Positions 1 to 12,865 of a DNA stretch of 64,000 nucleotides are shown piece after piece. Source of the DNA: Anopheles merus (taxonomy: Eukaryota > Arthropoda > Insecta > Diptera > Culicidae); NCBI RefSeq assembly GCF_017562075.2, contig NC_054085.1:5661184-5725183 (forward strand). Direction: 5' to 3'. The notes below the pieces were generated by a model. The model had not been told where the DNA came from, searched no databases, and saw nothing but the letters and a program-made list of their open reading frames with translations. How positions within the stretch are numbered: the first letter of the stretch is position 1; each line of letters starts with the position of its first letter. Both the position numbers and the translations under genes were made by a program.

Positions 1-284
1 GGTCCATAAATCAAAACCACCAAGAGAAAAGAAGTAGGGCTCTACGGCATCACATTTGTAGAGTTAAAGAACTTGTTTCGTGTTTAGAATTAGACACTTA
101 ATCTAATACATATGATTAGACAAAAAATACAACAATTCGACAAGTCGTCTTATTACACGGGATCTGTCAATTAATAGACAGTTATTGGGATCGGTTGACT
201 TTTCATTATGATTTTGATTGGTAGGTATATTGCCCCAGAAGATTGATGTTTCATGTTTTATTTACGTATGCTTCATTAGAGCTA
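1..284. other. Intergenic DNA at the left window edge
   Basis: AT-rich sequence with no open frame of note and no repeat I could pair with another part of the window. The TA at 283-284 is the left target dinucleotide of the neighbouring Tc1/mariner-type element. Confidence 0.5.
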
Positions 285-1909
285 CAGTCAATCCAAAAAG
301 TATTCGTCTAGCTGAATATTTTACAGAAAAGGGCGAATTATGGCTGCAATACGTATGGGGCGATAAAAGTAATGATGAGGTTTGATAAAGGGGCCATCAA
401 TACACACGTTTTGCTAAAAAATAAGCATTAAAATGGTGCGATAACAACTAAATTATGTGAAAAAATTAAAAAAAAGTTATTTGATTGGTGCGCAAAATGT
501 ATTCGTCCATCTTGCTTTTTAATTATTTACGCTGGACAAACACTAGGTAGACGTTAATTAAATTTATTATTATCAATCTACTGATGACTTCCTTCTAAAT
601 TAATGCGTTTTTGTTGTTTCAATTGCACTTCAAGCGGTCAGAGAGGCACTAAAGGCAGAGGAGTTAAATGAATGGAGCATGATGGCGAAAATCGTATCTT
701 AATCCTATGCATAACCTATCCTACCCATTTTTTAAGGTTACAAAATGTGTGGGAGGCCTCGATCCTTCATTTGATCAGCGTTTGGCCATTTTTATGACAC
801 TAATTGTGTGATAAACTGCCATGTAAGCAGCCATCCTTGACGGTTAATCTAACGAAATGTCCAAAAAATCAAATTTTACCAAGGAATCAGTGCATTTTGT
901 GATGGCCAATAAGATCAGGAGAAGATATGAGTCACATTTGGTAGATGGGTCATACTGCATTTCATCGTAGCTGGTCATGCAATAGCTTGAATGAGTCAGT
1001 TGTTACAAACATGTTTTGTTTGAATAATACCATACACAGAAAGATGCCAAATCTGGTAATGAGCATCAAATAATTAAGGAATTTATTTCAAATTAGGCTC
1101 TACTTACATATTAAAACATGTTTAAATCGCCAAGGTCATAGGGCCGACGTCTACCATAGCGAAAACAGTCTACTAAGATGCAGCAGAAAAATCTCGTATA
1201 ACGGTAGCACCACGATGTCATGATACTAGAACTCAGTGAGGAAAGGTGAGCTAGAAAAATGATTCAAATTGATTGGAGACGAGATGGGGAAACATATTCA
1301 TGCAGTTTTTAAGTACTTTGAGTCCGAGTTCTGAGAAATTTTACTTAAAATGTATCACATGGTTCAAGAACAGTCGAGCTGGAGAACATACAGAGCATTG
1401 TCAATTGCCCGAAACACGAAACCAGCTGAAACCAAACTGATGAAAATGATTTAGTATACACTCAATATGATATCAGTTGCCATTTTTTCAATGGAACTTG
1501 GCCACGTAGTCCGTAAATGCAATATTTCTACCAGAGAATAATTGGAACAAGTCTTGTAGGATGAGTGGATCAAAAATACGCCATTTTAATGGTTCAAATG
1601 AGTTCTTGCGTTGTGCTAGTAGTCACCAATAGTCATAAATGCAATAAGAAACAAGATCAGGACATTTTTTGATTCCATAACCTTTATTGTAATACGCATA
1701 TTACGCCAAAAGTCTGATAGACGAATACTTTTTGCGCACCAATCAAATGACTTTTTTAATTTTTTTCACATAATTTAGTTGTTATTGCACTATTTTAATG
1801 CTTATTTTTAGCAGTTCCATGCTTGTATTGATGTTCCATTTATCAAGCGGCCATAATTCGCCTTTTTCTGCAAAATATTCAGCTAGACGAATACTTTTTG
1901 GACTGACTG
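285..1909. mobile_element. Tc1/mariner-type transposon with ~200 bp terminal inverted repeats, degenerate
   Basis: The left end begins CAGTCAATCCAAAAAGTATT and the right end, read on the minus strand, begins CAGTCAGTCCAAAAAGTATT. Both continue into the same sequence (TCGTCTAGCTGAATATTTT and onward) for about 200 bp, so the arms are roughly 285-512 and 1707-1909. TA dinucleotides flank the element at 283-284 and 1910-1911, the target duplication typical of the Tc1/mariner superfamily. The interior of about 1.2 kb has no intact transposase frame. I could not confidently read transposase motifs in it, so it is either badly decayed or non-autonomous. Confidence 0.85.
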
Positions 1910-1917
1910 TATATAGC

Positions 1918-2217
1918 CAGTGGCGTATTTAACGGTAAGCAAAGTAAGCAATTGCGGGGGTCCCGGAATCTTTAGTCCATTATCCATAACAGTTGATAGA
2001 ATATGGCAGTGTATTAGCAAGGAGAGCCCCATGGACGTTGGGGCCCCGCGCTAGACGAACCCTAAGCACCCCCCCCCCCGACGGCAACAAAGTTTAAGTT
2101 GAAATGTTACATAATCAAAGACGGATGCCGAGTTCCCCCAAAGACGGATAATCATGTTCAAAGGGGCCTCAACAATTCTTACTGCTTGGGGCCCCCGACA
2201 CTGTAAACCCGCTAATG
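1918..2217. mobile_element. hAT-type MITE, 300 bp
   Basis: Eight bases TATATAGC are duplicated exactly at 1910-1917 and 2218-2225. The element starts CAGTGGCGTATTTAACGG and ends with the imperfect inverse (CATTAGCGGGTTTACAG read from the right). An 8 bp target duplication with CAGTG-type ends is characteristic of hAT elements. The interior contains G/C homopolymer runs (C run near 2071-2080) and no coding potential. It sits directly against the right TA of the Tc1-type element at 285-1909. Confidence 0.75.
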
Positions 2218-2225
2218 TATATAGC

Positions 2226-2387
2226 TTCTTCTTCTTGTTTGGCACAACAACCGCTGTCGGTCAAGGCCTGCTTGAACCCACTAGTGAAGTGAGCTTAGCC
2301 TTTCAGTGACTTATTGTTACCATAGCACCATAGTCAGTCCTACGTATGGGGTCTATTCGGGGCTTGAACCCATGACGGGCGTGTTAT
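2226..2387 (-). repeat. tRNA-derived SINE, minus orientation, 5' truncated
   Basis: Read on the minus strand it shows the B-box-like GGGTTCAAGCC and the SINE body, and ends in a (GAA)n tail that appears as CTTCTTCTTCTT at 2226 onward. The 5' A-box part is missing: similarity stops at about 2387. It belongs to the same family as the copies at 26873, 18174 and 28308. Confidence 0.8.
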
Positions 2388-2485
2388 AGCCCCCACCCTT
2401 AGTCAATGGTCAAAGATTTTGCATGAGCGTCTAGTAAAAAGTTTACTTTTTTTTGTTGTTTTTTATTAACTGTAAAACTAACTCT

Positions 2486-2639
2486 GGGCTGGTCTGGTGG
2501 TACAGTCTTCAACTCGTACGACTTAACAACATGCCCGTCATTGATTCAAGCCCCGAATAGACCCCATACGTAGGACTGTCACTGAAAGTCGAACAATAAC
2601 TCACTGAAAGTCAAGCTCACTTCACTAGTGGATACAGGC
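2486..2639 (+). repeat. tRNA-derived SINE, plus orientation, 3' truncated
   Basis: It starts GGGCTGGTCTGGTGGTACAG, the same 5' head as the full copies, and runs through a B-box-like segment (TTGATTCAAGCCCCGAATAG) into the body. It stops near 2639, before the (GAA)n tail. Together with the SINE at 2226-2387 it forms an inverted pair about 100 bp apart. Confidence 0.75.
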
Positions 2640-5600
2640 AGTGGGTTAACCAACTTTGTACACGTTTCAGTCAACAAATTTGGATATTTTGAGACTGTGC
2701 CTGTTAGCTTTATTTTGTGAACAAATGGTACCATAGCCTCATCAACCTCCATATGTTAAAGGAAGGTGCTCATTTTGCCCCACGTGAAGCATTTGTATAT
2801 TTTTTGTTATATTATCAAAAAGATGCATTCAATGTTCCAGCTTTTTTCAGAAAAGTCTTAAACAAATACGATATCTTTAAAAATATTGCATTTAATATTT
2901 CCACGTATCCCTGCAAAATTAATCAAAGCTTATTTTCAAAATGGTAAAAATAAAATCATTTTGCTGGAAGCTTTTCAATCGTTTTTTTTTTAAACTATAT
3001 TTAAAACACTTGTCGGTAAAATATAATTCTCTTTATTTTGGGTTCTAGCAATTCAATGATATGGAGTTCTAATTGATTATCATTAATTACTTCAATAGAT
3101 TATCATACCTATCTGCCGAATTGAATAACGGCAGGGATATTCGTCATTTGCAAATGTTATTATTTTTTACAATTTCCGTACAAGTATCAATATTTATTAA
3201 AGCATTTTGTGAATTTGTTTTATGTAGCTCAAAATATTCTTCAATAGATCAAATAATACGATATTTATTTAGGCCGAACTGAACGACGAAACAAATTAGC
3301 ATGACTTTAATCGGGTTTCATTTGATTGCCTTTTGACGATGGCACAGTGAACATGTTATTTGCATGTCTATTTTAGCGTTCCCTTGAATAAGAATGCAAG
3401 GTTTCAAATTGGTACGCTCGGCTGGATGGTGTTTAATGAATACCCTGCAGGTATCGATTGACATCGGAAGGATGTGACATTCTTGTAATGTACACAAACT
3501 CTGGTGACATTTTTCCTAATATAAAAAGCCAATCAATCACACTTGAATGAAGTTGTTTGATTAAAGAAAAACGGCTCGGTTCTCGATAAGAAAGTTATGT
3601 TGCCTCCAGTTATGATTTCTGTAACATACTTTATTTGATTTATAATTTTCCCTGGGTTGCTAAAATGAATACCTTCAAAACGCATTATAGACAAGATATG
3701 TTTTCCTTACGCTTCTAAAAATAATGCCTTTTGGATTGATCTTTTGTTGAAAAACTCATCAAGAATTCAACAATAGACGAAACAGACTCTCCTGAAATAA
3801 CATTGGGCCTTTCCAGCCCGTCCCGAAAAATGACGAATACTACTTTCTGAACGCACGGTGTTGATCTGGGTGAGATGAAAATTTATTCAATCTGTTTGAT
3901 ACTAAGTGATCCGATGCCCCTTTTTGCTATCAACCACTTTGCATTCTCATTTGAATATGATTGTAGGGAATGGTACAACGATAGAGAGACCTTCGCCGAC
4001 TTTATATTTTTGCACCGTTATCGATCATTTGAGCTGTTTATTTTCTTGCTTGTGTACAGTTTCTAATGCGTTTCGTTTGTTTACAAAATAGTTGCAACGA
4101 TTGTTTTATACATAGAAATTGACCCACTTGTCCGCAAACTTTGAAAGCATTAGAGCTATACCAATCTTTGGTAATAATGCACAACATGCCTTTGTGGGTA
4201 GAATCTTACACCACACTTCCCCGCCTTGTGTCGCATCGATTTCCCCTAAACCAAACACTCTAGAATGCATTGAATGGGAAATGCACCGAACCGATTTGCA
4301 TTCGTTCACGTCCCGTCGCCATCGCCGAGAAATGGGACGCGACGGTTCGTGAAATCGAAAGCCTGTACGTATGACACTTCCTTCGTGTACACCTTCTGGC
4401 CTACTTCTTCTAACGCCTCGCCTACGCCCGCACACTCGCACTCGCAAAGTAGCTAGATTGCAATCAAATAAATCAACGCGAAACAGCAATTGCCATCATC
4501 AGTACGCGAATCGGTTCGCGCTTCCATGCCAGCGTGCCTGATCGCTGAACGAACCTGGGCCGGGGGGAATGCAAACGTTCAATTTCAGCGATGTTTTGAA
4601 AACATGTAGCAGAACGTACAGCAAACTTCAGAGATCAATTTTGAAGGTTTCAGCGTTGTTTGTAGAGTTGTGACAAAGGTGTTACAACTGACTCATTTCG
4701 AATGCAATACGACGTCATCGTGTTTCTCATATCATGAATGTTATTTGATGTAGTTTCATTGGTACATTTCAAAATTTAATAAATAAAACGAAAAATATCA
4801 GCATTTTTCTACCTAATGGGAGAACAAAGTTAACGTTACTTCATTGTATCGAAACATGAAATTTCCAACAGAATGTAAATTATGCAGTACACACACTGTT
4901 ATGTCAATGGCAAATGGATTCAATATACATGTTTGGTATTTTATCGGTCCACTTCCGCATCCCCCGGCAGTGGCAATGATAATGCATTCCAAAATTCTTC
5001 CACAGAATGCACAATAGTAGCACGGCATCACTCGCAGCTGTTTGTTATTCATTGCCCAAAGGGCCAACCAGCCGTTGCAATCGAACCCGCGCGCCAATGG
5101 GCAAGTGCTGGCGCGCAAGTTCTTTCGCTAGCCCAAATCCCGGGAGCATGATTGTATCGTTCGCTGTCCCTAAGCACAGCCACCATAAACTATAATAAAC
5201 AGATATTCAATCTTCGCCATGCCGTGTAGTCCACGGCTCTAGGGACATTTCTTCCAGCGGGTGTACCGAATGATTGCGAAAACGCAAATGGAATCTTGCA
5301 TGGAAATGAGATGCAGCGGCAAGCTGTCTTAGCGCCAGCGGAGAACGCCACGTGTTTTTGTGCCATTGTTTTGTCTTCGTCCATTTCTTTCCTTCACCCC
5401 CACCGACCGGAAAGGATGGCTCTGGAGGAAAATGTCACAGATTTGCTGATCGCAACTGGACCATTTGGAGGCAGAATTCCATTTGCAGTTGAGCAGGCGA
5501 CGAAGACGACGAAGACGAAAGATGGACTGCCGGGTTGACGTTTATAGTGGCTGGTTTATGGTGGCAGTAGACTATTTCTTTGAGCGCTAGTTTACAAGCA

Positions 5601-7232
5601 CAAATCCGTTTCGTTAGGTTCGTTAGAGGACAACCGGTGACGCAAGCTGACGGTTGCGCGATGGGTCTTCACAGTGAAGCATCATTGAGTCTCAATCAAA
5701 GCTGCTCTGCGAAGGAAAGCCCATAAGGAAAAGATGCTCTCTCGTGCCAAATCAACAACAAAAAGGACACCAAAACTTTAACCAATTTCACATCCTCCAG
5801 CTCGTTTGCATTTCTAGCATTGCACCAAGCATTGCCACGGCGTAGACTTCTGATGCGAAAAGTAGAAGAAAAAAAAAGAACACTATCCGACCCGCATCAA
5901 CCTATGATCCCGAGTTGTTTTCTCACCAAAGCTCTCGTTTTCGGGACCTTTGCAAACGACCAGATTTCGCGCGAATCTTCCTTGGACGTGACCGACATTC
6001 ATGAGCCTAAAACAGTCAGTCGAGGCGACATCAAGCGTTCTTAGGTGAGGATAAAATCGGTGCAAACTGGTAGGAAAACGTTCACTGCCAAACGATTCGC
6101 AACGGTAAAAGATGGTTTCTACGAACTTCTTTTTGGTATAAACATCGAAAAACTTGCATTTTTTGTTATTTTTTTCGATTCTGGCCAGGGCCAATCAGAC
6201 TAAAACTTACAAGTCAAACCATTTGTACTATTATATCACGTATATTAGTTATTTATATGTTATATTAGATTATACTTATTTTTACTTTTCTTTATTTCTT
6301 GGTTCTTCAAAACTTTACAGGGTAGTATTTGCATAAGCTATTTTGCATTTTGTTTTTCATTCTTTTTCATAGGTTTCATAGATTTTGAAATAAATCTAAT
6401 CTAATAATAGATTGTTTCAATTATTCCAACAGACTAAGCGAATTGTGTCTCAATATTCAGAAATCGTGTCGATTTGTCTAGATGTATGCAGTGCGGATTA
6501 CAACAAAGCTTAATAACTTATCTAGCAAGTTTTTTGTGACTACAGTGACGATAGATTTCATAACGTAACACACAGCTGATAAAATTTTTAACTTTACTAT
6601 AAGAAGAATAAATATTTAGCTAAAATCAATATCATTCACCAAATTCACACGACAAATTGTAGGTAGCAAGCTTGCTCGCTAACATGCCCTATATTTGAAC
6701 ATTAGAAAGTTGATTGACATCACAATTTATAAAAGCTTATTTTACACATTGACATTTTTACTTTTTTTTATTCATTCATTTTTGCTTTAAATTTTACACG
6801 AAGCTTAGGTGGTAGCTAGGGAAGTCGACAAGTTTACAAAAGGCCTCAAACTCATTTTAGGAAAAAGTTTTTTTTTCGAATGGAAAAACGTGCCAATTAA
6901 CAGCTCGAATTAAATTCAGTTAGCATTTTATTTTTTATCGCATTCTAGTTATTTTGCTTTCGTTTGTTTGATAGTTACTGTACTATAAAAATGCATAACA
7001 AAATGCCAATTTCAAAATAAAAAATTAATAAAAAAACATGTTTTTAATGCACTAAAATAAAAAATATACCTTAAAACGTGAGGTTTATTTTATTACTCCT
7101 TTCATTCGAATTCTAATGCTAACGGTAGACATGAGTAATGAAACAAACTTGTCGTTATAAAGGTTTTAATTTTATTTTATTTTTGATTTCAGTAAATTAA
7201 AAACGTTTACATTTTTTTCAGTATTTCTTATC
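2640..7232. other. Intergenic, no supported gene
   Basis: About 4.6 kb without a recognisable gene. The short frames here (for example 2717-2947, 4106-4489 minus, 5296-5538) match no family I know and lack splice or codon support. Base composition is noticeably less AT-rich around 4240-5560 than on either side, which could mark regulatory or transcribed non-coding sequence, but nothing in the sequence proves it. Confidence 0.4.
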
Positions 7233-7629
7233 TACAGTGGACGGCTAAACAAAGTGCCCACTACTTACCATTAACATTTTTTTATTTTTTTTTCTGTGAA
7301 AAATGAAGTAATTGTACTGCTTTCTTTTTTCAAACATTGTTCGTGACATGCTTAAGAATGTGCAGTACCATAGCATGACAAAAATGAGAAGTTTGCTTCA
7401 AGAAAAAATATTTTTTCCAAAATTGATCAACATCACTGTGCCAAAATAAAGTGCCCACTTTATTCATTCTACAGAAAATATTTTTCTGAACAAATATTAC
7501 ACCAAACGAATAATTTATATGCATCCTCTGGCATTATTTACATGTTCGAGGATCTTTGGCGTGTTTTTTTTATTTTTTAAAGGTTTATCTAGTTCTGCGT
7601 TCAGTTTTTGCATCTGGTTCTTCTCAAGC

Positions 7630-7850
7630 AATATCCATAGCTTTAAATTTAAATGTATTTATTTGTTACACCAGTTTTATTCACCTTCGCACATAGAATC
7701 TGCCTCAAATTTTCAATGGCTCCAAGATTTAGACTTCATGGAGAACATGCAAGGTGTTTTATACGATACTAATTGTGAAATGTTTTTTGTATTGATTGTG
7801 TGTCTTGAGATGCTAGCCTGTAGGAACATGTTTTTAGTTTTCAAAACCCA
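7630..7850 (-). pseudogene. Tc1-family transposase C-terminal remnant (DDE domain)
   Basis: On the minus strand, codons around 7745-7670 read SPxSLNLGAIENLRQIL, a clear decayed version of the SPDLNPIENLW block that carries the third catalytic residue region of Tc1 transposases. It is followed by CAKVNKTGV, as in the conserved tail. About 35 residues upstream, in a neighbouring frame, MFLQ...RHT resembles the FQQDNxxxHT block. In-frame stops (for example just before SLNLG) and frame changes show it is dead. What is seen is the motif order; assignment to Tc1 rather than mariner proper rests on the ENLW-type block and the long inverted repeats. Confidence 0.7.
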
Positions 7851-8089
7851 TTTTTTGTAAAGATCCCAAAGTATTGATGAAGAATGTTAAAATAGGTATC
7901 AGCCATAGTTGTCCTTTCAATTCACACCAGTTTTCCCGCTACTCCAAAAGAAACACTCTTTAGCTATCACATTGCCATTTTCGTAATTTACTGTCGGTTA
8001 GATGAGGTATCCTTCAAACTCCTCGCCCGATCTACAGCAAGACTAACAAAGCCAATTGGCTTCGATATGATCAATAACATGCAGATATA

Positions 8090-8142
8090 TCGTTAGATAT
8101 ATGTATATATATATGTATATATATTGCAGATATATATAAGCA
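8090..8142. repeat. AT/GTAT-rich microsatellite
   Basis: A run of (TA)n interspersed with TG and GC steps within the interior of the Tc1-type element at 7235-8652. Confidence 0.7.
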
Positions 8143-8858
8143 TCCTGTGTGAATTTATCTGTTTTCTGTAAAAAATACGGAGTTAGTAAATAAACTAATG
8201 TTCCAACAGGAAGACGACTCAAGCTTTACACGAGGAGTTTTTTTTTTTTCAATCGAATCGAATAAAACTTATTTAATGGCTCTCGCTTAGTCTTAATTTT
8301 AATCCTTAATTAAAAAATAAATTATGTCAAAAATCCTCGAACATGTAAATAATGCCAGAGGATGCATATAAATTATTCGTTTGGTGTAATATTTGTTCAG
8401 AAAAATATTTTCTGTAGAATGAATAAAGTGGGCACTTTATTTTGGCACAGTGATGTTGATCAATTTTGGAAAAAATATTTTTTCTTGAAGCAAACTTCTC
8501 ATTTTTGTCATGCTATGGTACTGCACATTCTTAAGCATGTCACGAACAATGTTTGAAAAAAGAAAGCAGTACAATTACTTCATTTTTCACAGAAAAAAAA
8601 AATAAAAAAATGTTAATGGTAAGTAGTGGGCACTTTATTTTGCCGGCCACTGTAGTTTCCTTTGATACATATTTCATTAATCAGACATTGGATCGTTTAT
8701 AACTTTACATTTATGATTTTCTAATCATGCTTGTTTCGATCATTTCAAGTGCATTGAATTAAATTCAACATGTAAAGATAAAGATAAACAGCAATCGAAA
8801 ATAAAAAGCAGAATTTACCTTAGCAACGAATGGAAACAGGTGAGAGTACAATCTAGAG

Positions 8859-10315
8859 CAGCGGTCGGCAAACTTTTGAGGCGAAGGGCCAACTTTAGTA
8901 GATAATCGAGTGCCGCGGGCCAGGTGAACGCGGTTTTTTTTTGCGGTTAAATTATTATATTTTAATCTTTTAGAAACATTTTAGGTATTATTGTTGTTTT
9001 TCTGTAATTATATCTTCCAAGTATGGTTCAAAATTAATGATACCTACTTTAAAAACTAATTCTAATCTTTAATCATTTGAGAATCGGCAATAGATGACTA
9101 AAAATGTGATCAGTCAAAAAATAACAAAATAGGATCAATAACGCTTCTTGAAGACCCCATCTTCCCACGCCTCAAAAAATATTGTATATAGTCCGGGGAT
9201 GATACAAAAGTCTGAAAGGCTGAAAATTATCGAAGCAAACATAGATTCAGTAATTATAAAAATGCTTTATGGACAAGTCAGATGTCATGCCACGTCAGAT
9301 CAATTAACTTATCAATAGCCCATGAGACAACAGAAAACCTCATCAGTCACCTTACCTTGACTCCTCTGTCAGTCGAACTCTAAACATGATGACCAAAAAA
9401 GTGAACCAACCAACTTATAAGCGTGCGCGATCAACGAACGACGCCCCGTAGCGTCTTAAATGGACTGCGTACAGAAGTCTGACGTCGCATAAGAACATTT
9501 CTGCGTATTGATCACCAACGTCTTGGCACTATTAAGCAACAATCAAAGCATCGCAGGTGAGCCCAGGTTTATTTTTGAGGCTCCAAAAAAGCTAAAAATG
9601 AAGACAAAGGCACAAGTGGCTACATTACTGCGTTAGCGGGGGAGGGAGATCGATGCAACCAGCCAAACAGTGAAATAATATGGCAAAATTAAAACACATA
9701 TCAGGAAGCAGAAAATACGTCCACTGACTTCGCAATGGCAAACAATGACGCCAAAAGTCAATGCGTTAATATTATGTGAATTTCGGTAGAATTTCGACAT
9801 GACACCCAAGTCCGCAAACTGGTACAACATCCGTCACATGTGTTCCATCGAATTTTTCTGGACTAACATGATGCAAAAGCTCTACTCTAACAATTTTGTC
9901 GCGAAAACTTAGGATGCCTACAGGCATTTCTTCGTCCATAATGGCGAAAATTCCGGATAACTGATGAAAGGCAACTCCCAAAGTCTTAGATTTATTTGTC
10001 CAAGGATGCTTAAATAATTACCTTTCAAATTTTGTACCTGTTAAGAAATTATCTCCTCTATTTTTTTTCACAGCCAACCGAAAAAAGGCATTTTTTCTTC
10101 GAGTTCGAAAATACCGATCGATCCGTCATTCCATAGTATTTTAATTAAAGTTGAAAGAGTACGATGGTATAAAATGTTATTCTAAAAGATATTCAGTAAT
10201 TTTTATTGGAATAGTTTCTTCACATCTTTCAAAATCAGTCAAAACCTTTCGCGGGCCGGATTGAATGTTGCGGCGGGCCGCATTTGGCCCGCGGGCCGGA
10301 CTTTGCCGACCGCTG
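8859..10315. mobile_element. hAT-type transposon, 1.46 kb, non-autonomous or decayed
   Basis: ATCTAGAG is duplicated exactly at 8851-8858 and 10316-10323 (8 bp, the hAT signature). The left end is CAGCGGTCGGCAAACTTTTG and the right end, read inward, is CAGCGGTCGGCAAAGTCCGG: a 14 bp perfect terminal inverted repeat followed by diverged sequence. The right subterminal part is rich in GGCCCGCGGGCC. Short minus-strand frames inside (9633-9830, 9772-9981) show no recognisable hAT dimerisation or RNase-H-like motifs, so I do not call a transposase. A fragment of the same left end recurs at 39130 and 47963. Confidence 0.85.
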
Positions 10316-10323
10316 ATCTAGAG

Positions 10324-12864
10324 CGTAAGATACATGTGAGAGAGTTGATGAGAATAATGCTCGCAAAACACGGCAATGTTACAAACATTACATTTTCATA
10401 GCCAAAAGTAATCGTCTGCAATAAAAAACGTGTAAAAACGTGTCATGATAAAAATAAAATAAAAACATTGCATGGTATACTTTGTAAAAAAAAAACATGT
10501 TTTTCCAAAAAAACGATTCATACTATTAAACACTGTTAATAATCATTTGTACAAACAAATAATTGGCAGATCAATCATGTTGTGCAGAAGGCACATTACA
10601 CTTTTAAAGCAGCATTTATATATATTCCGTTTCTCTATTTACCCACCAGTGTGAATAAAAGTCTATTTAAAATCGATAAACAATAAATCCCTTACAATGC
10701 TTCTATTATTTTCCCATACAATAGGATCTTTTTCCATTAATCTGAATGTTTTCCATCCTTACAATGTCGAACCATTTATTGCCGTTTTCGATGCTTAACA
10801 TGCACATACTCATACACACATATGTGCTTGTATACTGTTTATTCGATGCATTCACTTGTACCAGAACGATTGAGAGTGATCGGCAACCACACACATTGGT
10901 ATTTGCGCTCTGCAATTGATACGAACCGAAATGAATCAACTCCGTAACCTGGTAGGAGGTTTCTGGAATTATCAACCTAAATAGAGGGGTGTGCCATAGG
11001 AGGATGAGATAAGTCCTCCGAGCTAAACCGATAAGGAAGCATAGTGAGCTAGAATCAAGCCGAAATCATGATTGCAAGCTCCACTGGGAAATGGGCAAAC
11101 CCCCATTGTTCGAACTCGTGAAATAGAGCCATCTTTTCGCCCTGTTCAACTTGTGTCCATAGCTTTCATGGGTGGCCATCGCTGTAGTAATCCAGGAATG
11201 AGAATATTCAAATTTGCAATGGCACCCAAATGGAAGCACAGAGAAAGGGCTTTGGTTCGCGCGTTAGGATTGCATTGGGTTTGCATTCGATGGTCGATTT
11301 GCTCAAGGCCGCCTCTATTCGGCCATTAGCATTCTAACATTCCATGAGTGTGGAATACGAAATTTTACACTCACTTCTTTCTCGAGATTTCCCTAGCACA
11401 CGATCGGACAGAGACTGGAGACCCGGCTGCAGTACGTTCTTAAGATTGACGCAAATTTCACGCATTTGATTGCTCACACAACGGCCCTCGTTGTTGGCCT
11501 CGAATGCTGATTTGGGTCACACTGGAGCACTGGAATTCAGGCTGCGTTTATGTTGTGTTTATGGGAGTGTGATAAACGTGGGGGTGGAGTGTACAATTTC
11601 ACGCCTACATTAGCACATTAGATGTGCCAAATGGGTGGTGGTGTAATCAAATCAGTTACGATGACTTGGGGGAATGAATGCGTGAGTGTGTTGGTGGAGT
11701 TGATTGAAGCACTTCTACCGCACCACAGGTTATATGTGTTCAATCATACAGATTGAATTGAAGATATCTTCAACATTGAACATATTTATGAAATATTAAC
11801 AGTGATAAATGCTCTTTATCAAGTGGTTCCCATCACATGGAACATGGACATTGACTGTATGGACATTTTAAATTGATAAACCCATCATTTGACATTTTAA
11901 ATTGGTCTGTCTATGGGCATCGTTTTACTTTTAACAACATAAATCAAAAGGCAAACCCTTTGCTTGTTTGCCAATTAGACCCTCATCCATTCAACGAATG
12001 TAGCCGCATTCGACGTTACCGGTAAAGACAGCTCGTTACATGCGACGAGCTAGTCAACCCTTGTTTATGGTTAGATGTTTGCTCACAATGCTTTACGTTG
12101 TCAAGATGAATGCTTTGTGTTGGTTTTAACAATCCATACTGCTGTCCAAACTTTTTGTCCCGTTGTAAACGAAATGGCAATTTATTTAATTACCAAAGAA
12201 TTACATTACAATGAACATGCCTCAAACAACCGACTGACAAGTCAAAATTGCTTGATGTTTCCGTGAAATTGACATGGTCATACAATGGTGACAAATTAAA
12301 ACACAATCCTTCCATTTAGCTATCAACAACAGTAGCTAGCAGATGCAGTCAATGTGATTTCAACGATACCTGGTTTGCAACCCATTGTCAACTTGTGCGT
12401 TGTAAAAACTTACCTTTAACGTTGATTGAATTTGCTACTGCCCAAACATCATGAATTTAACATTACAAAACGAAACAAAAGACAAGAAGCTAAACAAGAA
12501 TTAAAACTTTTGTTAGTTAGCCCTTTAAATTATAAAATTTCTTCAACTCATTTGGCATCGCAAATCGTTTAGTTCTGCATTAGACTCTATTTTCCTTTCA
12601 ACGGAACATGTGGCCATAGTTTTCGACTTATTGAACATAATGTGGTAAAAGCCCTTGTTTGAATGGCAGCTTTTCCTTTTACATCACTCAAATCAGTCCA
12701 AAAACATAGGAGGTGAGTTGACAAGATAGCAAGATAGAGCAACAATCATCCCATCTTCTCTCGGAAATCGTTTTCAGCTGACTATATTTTTGGTTGATAT
12801 TGAACGTGTGACATGAAAAACTTTTGTGCGTGACAGTTTATAGTGTTGTTTAAAGCAATTGCAA
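10324..12864. other. Intergenic, no supported gene
   Basis: About 2.5 kb without a gene or a repeat I could pair. Sequence around 10980-11700 is less AT-rich and contains frames such as 11072-11329, but no family, signal peptide or splice structure is evident. Confidence 0.4.
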
Positions 12865-12865
12865 C

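Larger units (their letters stand above)
7235..8652 (-). mobile_element. Tc1/mariner element with ~290 bp inverted repeats and a decayed transposase
   Basis: The left end CAGTGGACGGCTAAACAAAG and the right end, read inward on the minus strand (CAGTGGCCGGCAAAATAAAG), start two nearly perfect inverted arms (about 7235-7525 and 8360-8652). The arms are so similar that each encodes the same spurious 64-residue frame. TA flanks both ends (7233-7234, 8653-8654). The interior encodes transposase remnants on the minus strand. The ends AGTGGGCACTTTGTTT/AGTGGGCACTTTATTT are the likely transposase binding sites. Total length 1418 bp, close to an intact Tc1-like element. Confidence 0.9.

Noticed and set aside
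4106..4489. 127-codon minus-strand open frame
   Set aside because: Arg-rich, with no family resemblance, signal or splice context, and overlapping open frames on the other strand.
7519..7860. 113-codon plus-strand frame in the Tc1-type element
   Set aside because: It lies opposite the decayed transposase, whose conserved motif is on the minus strand; the plus frame is its shadow.
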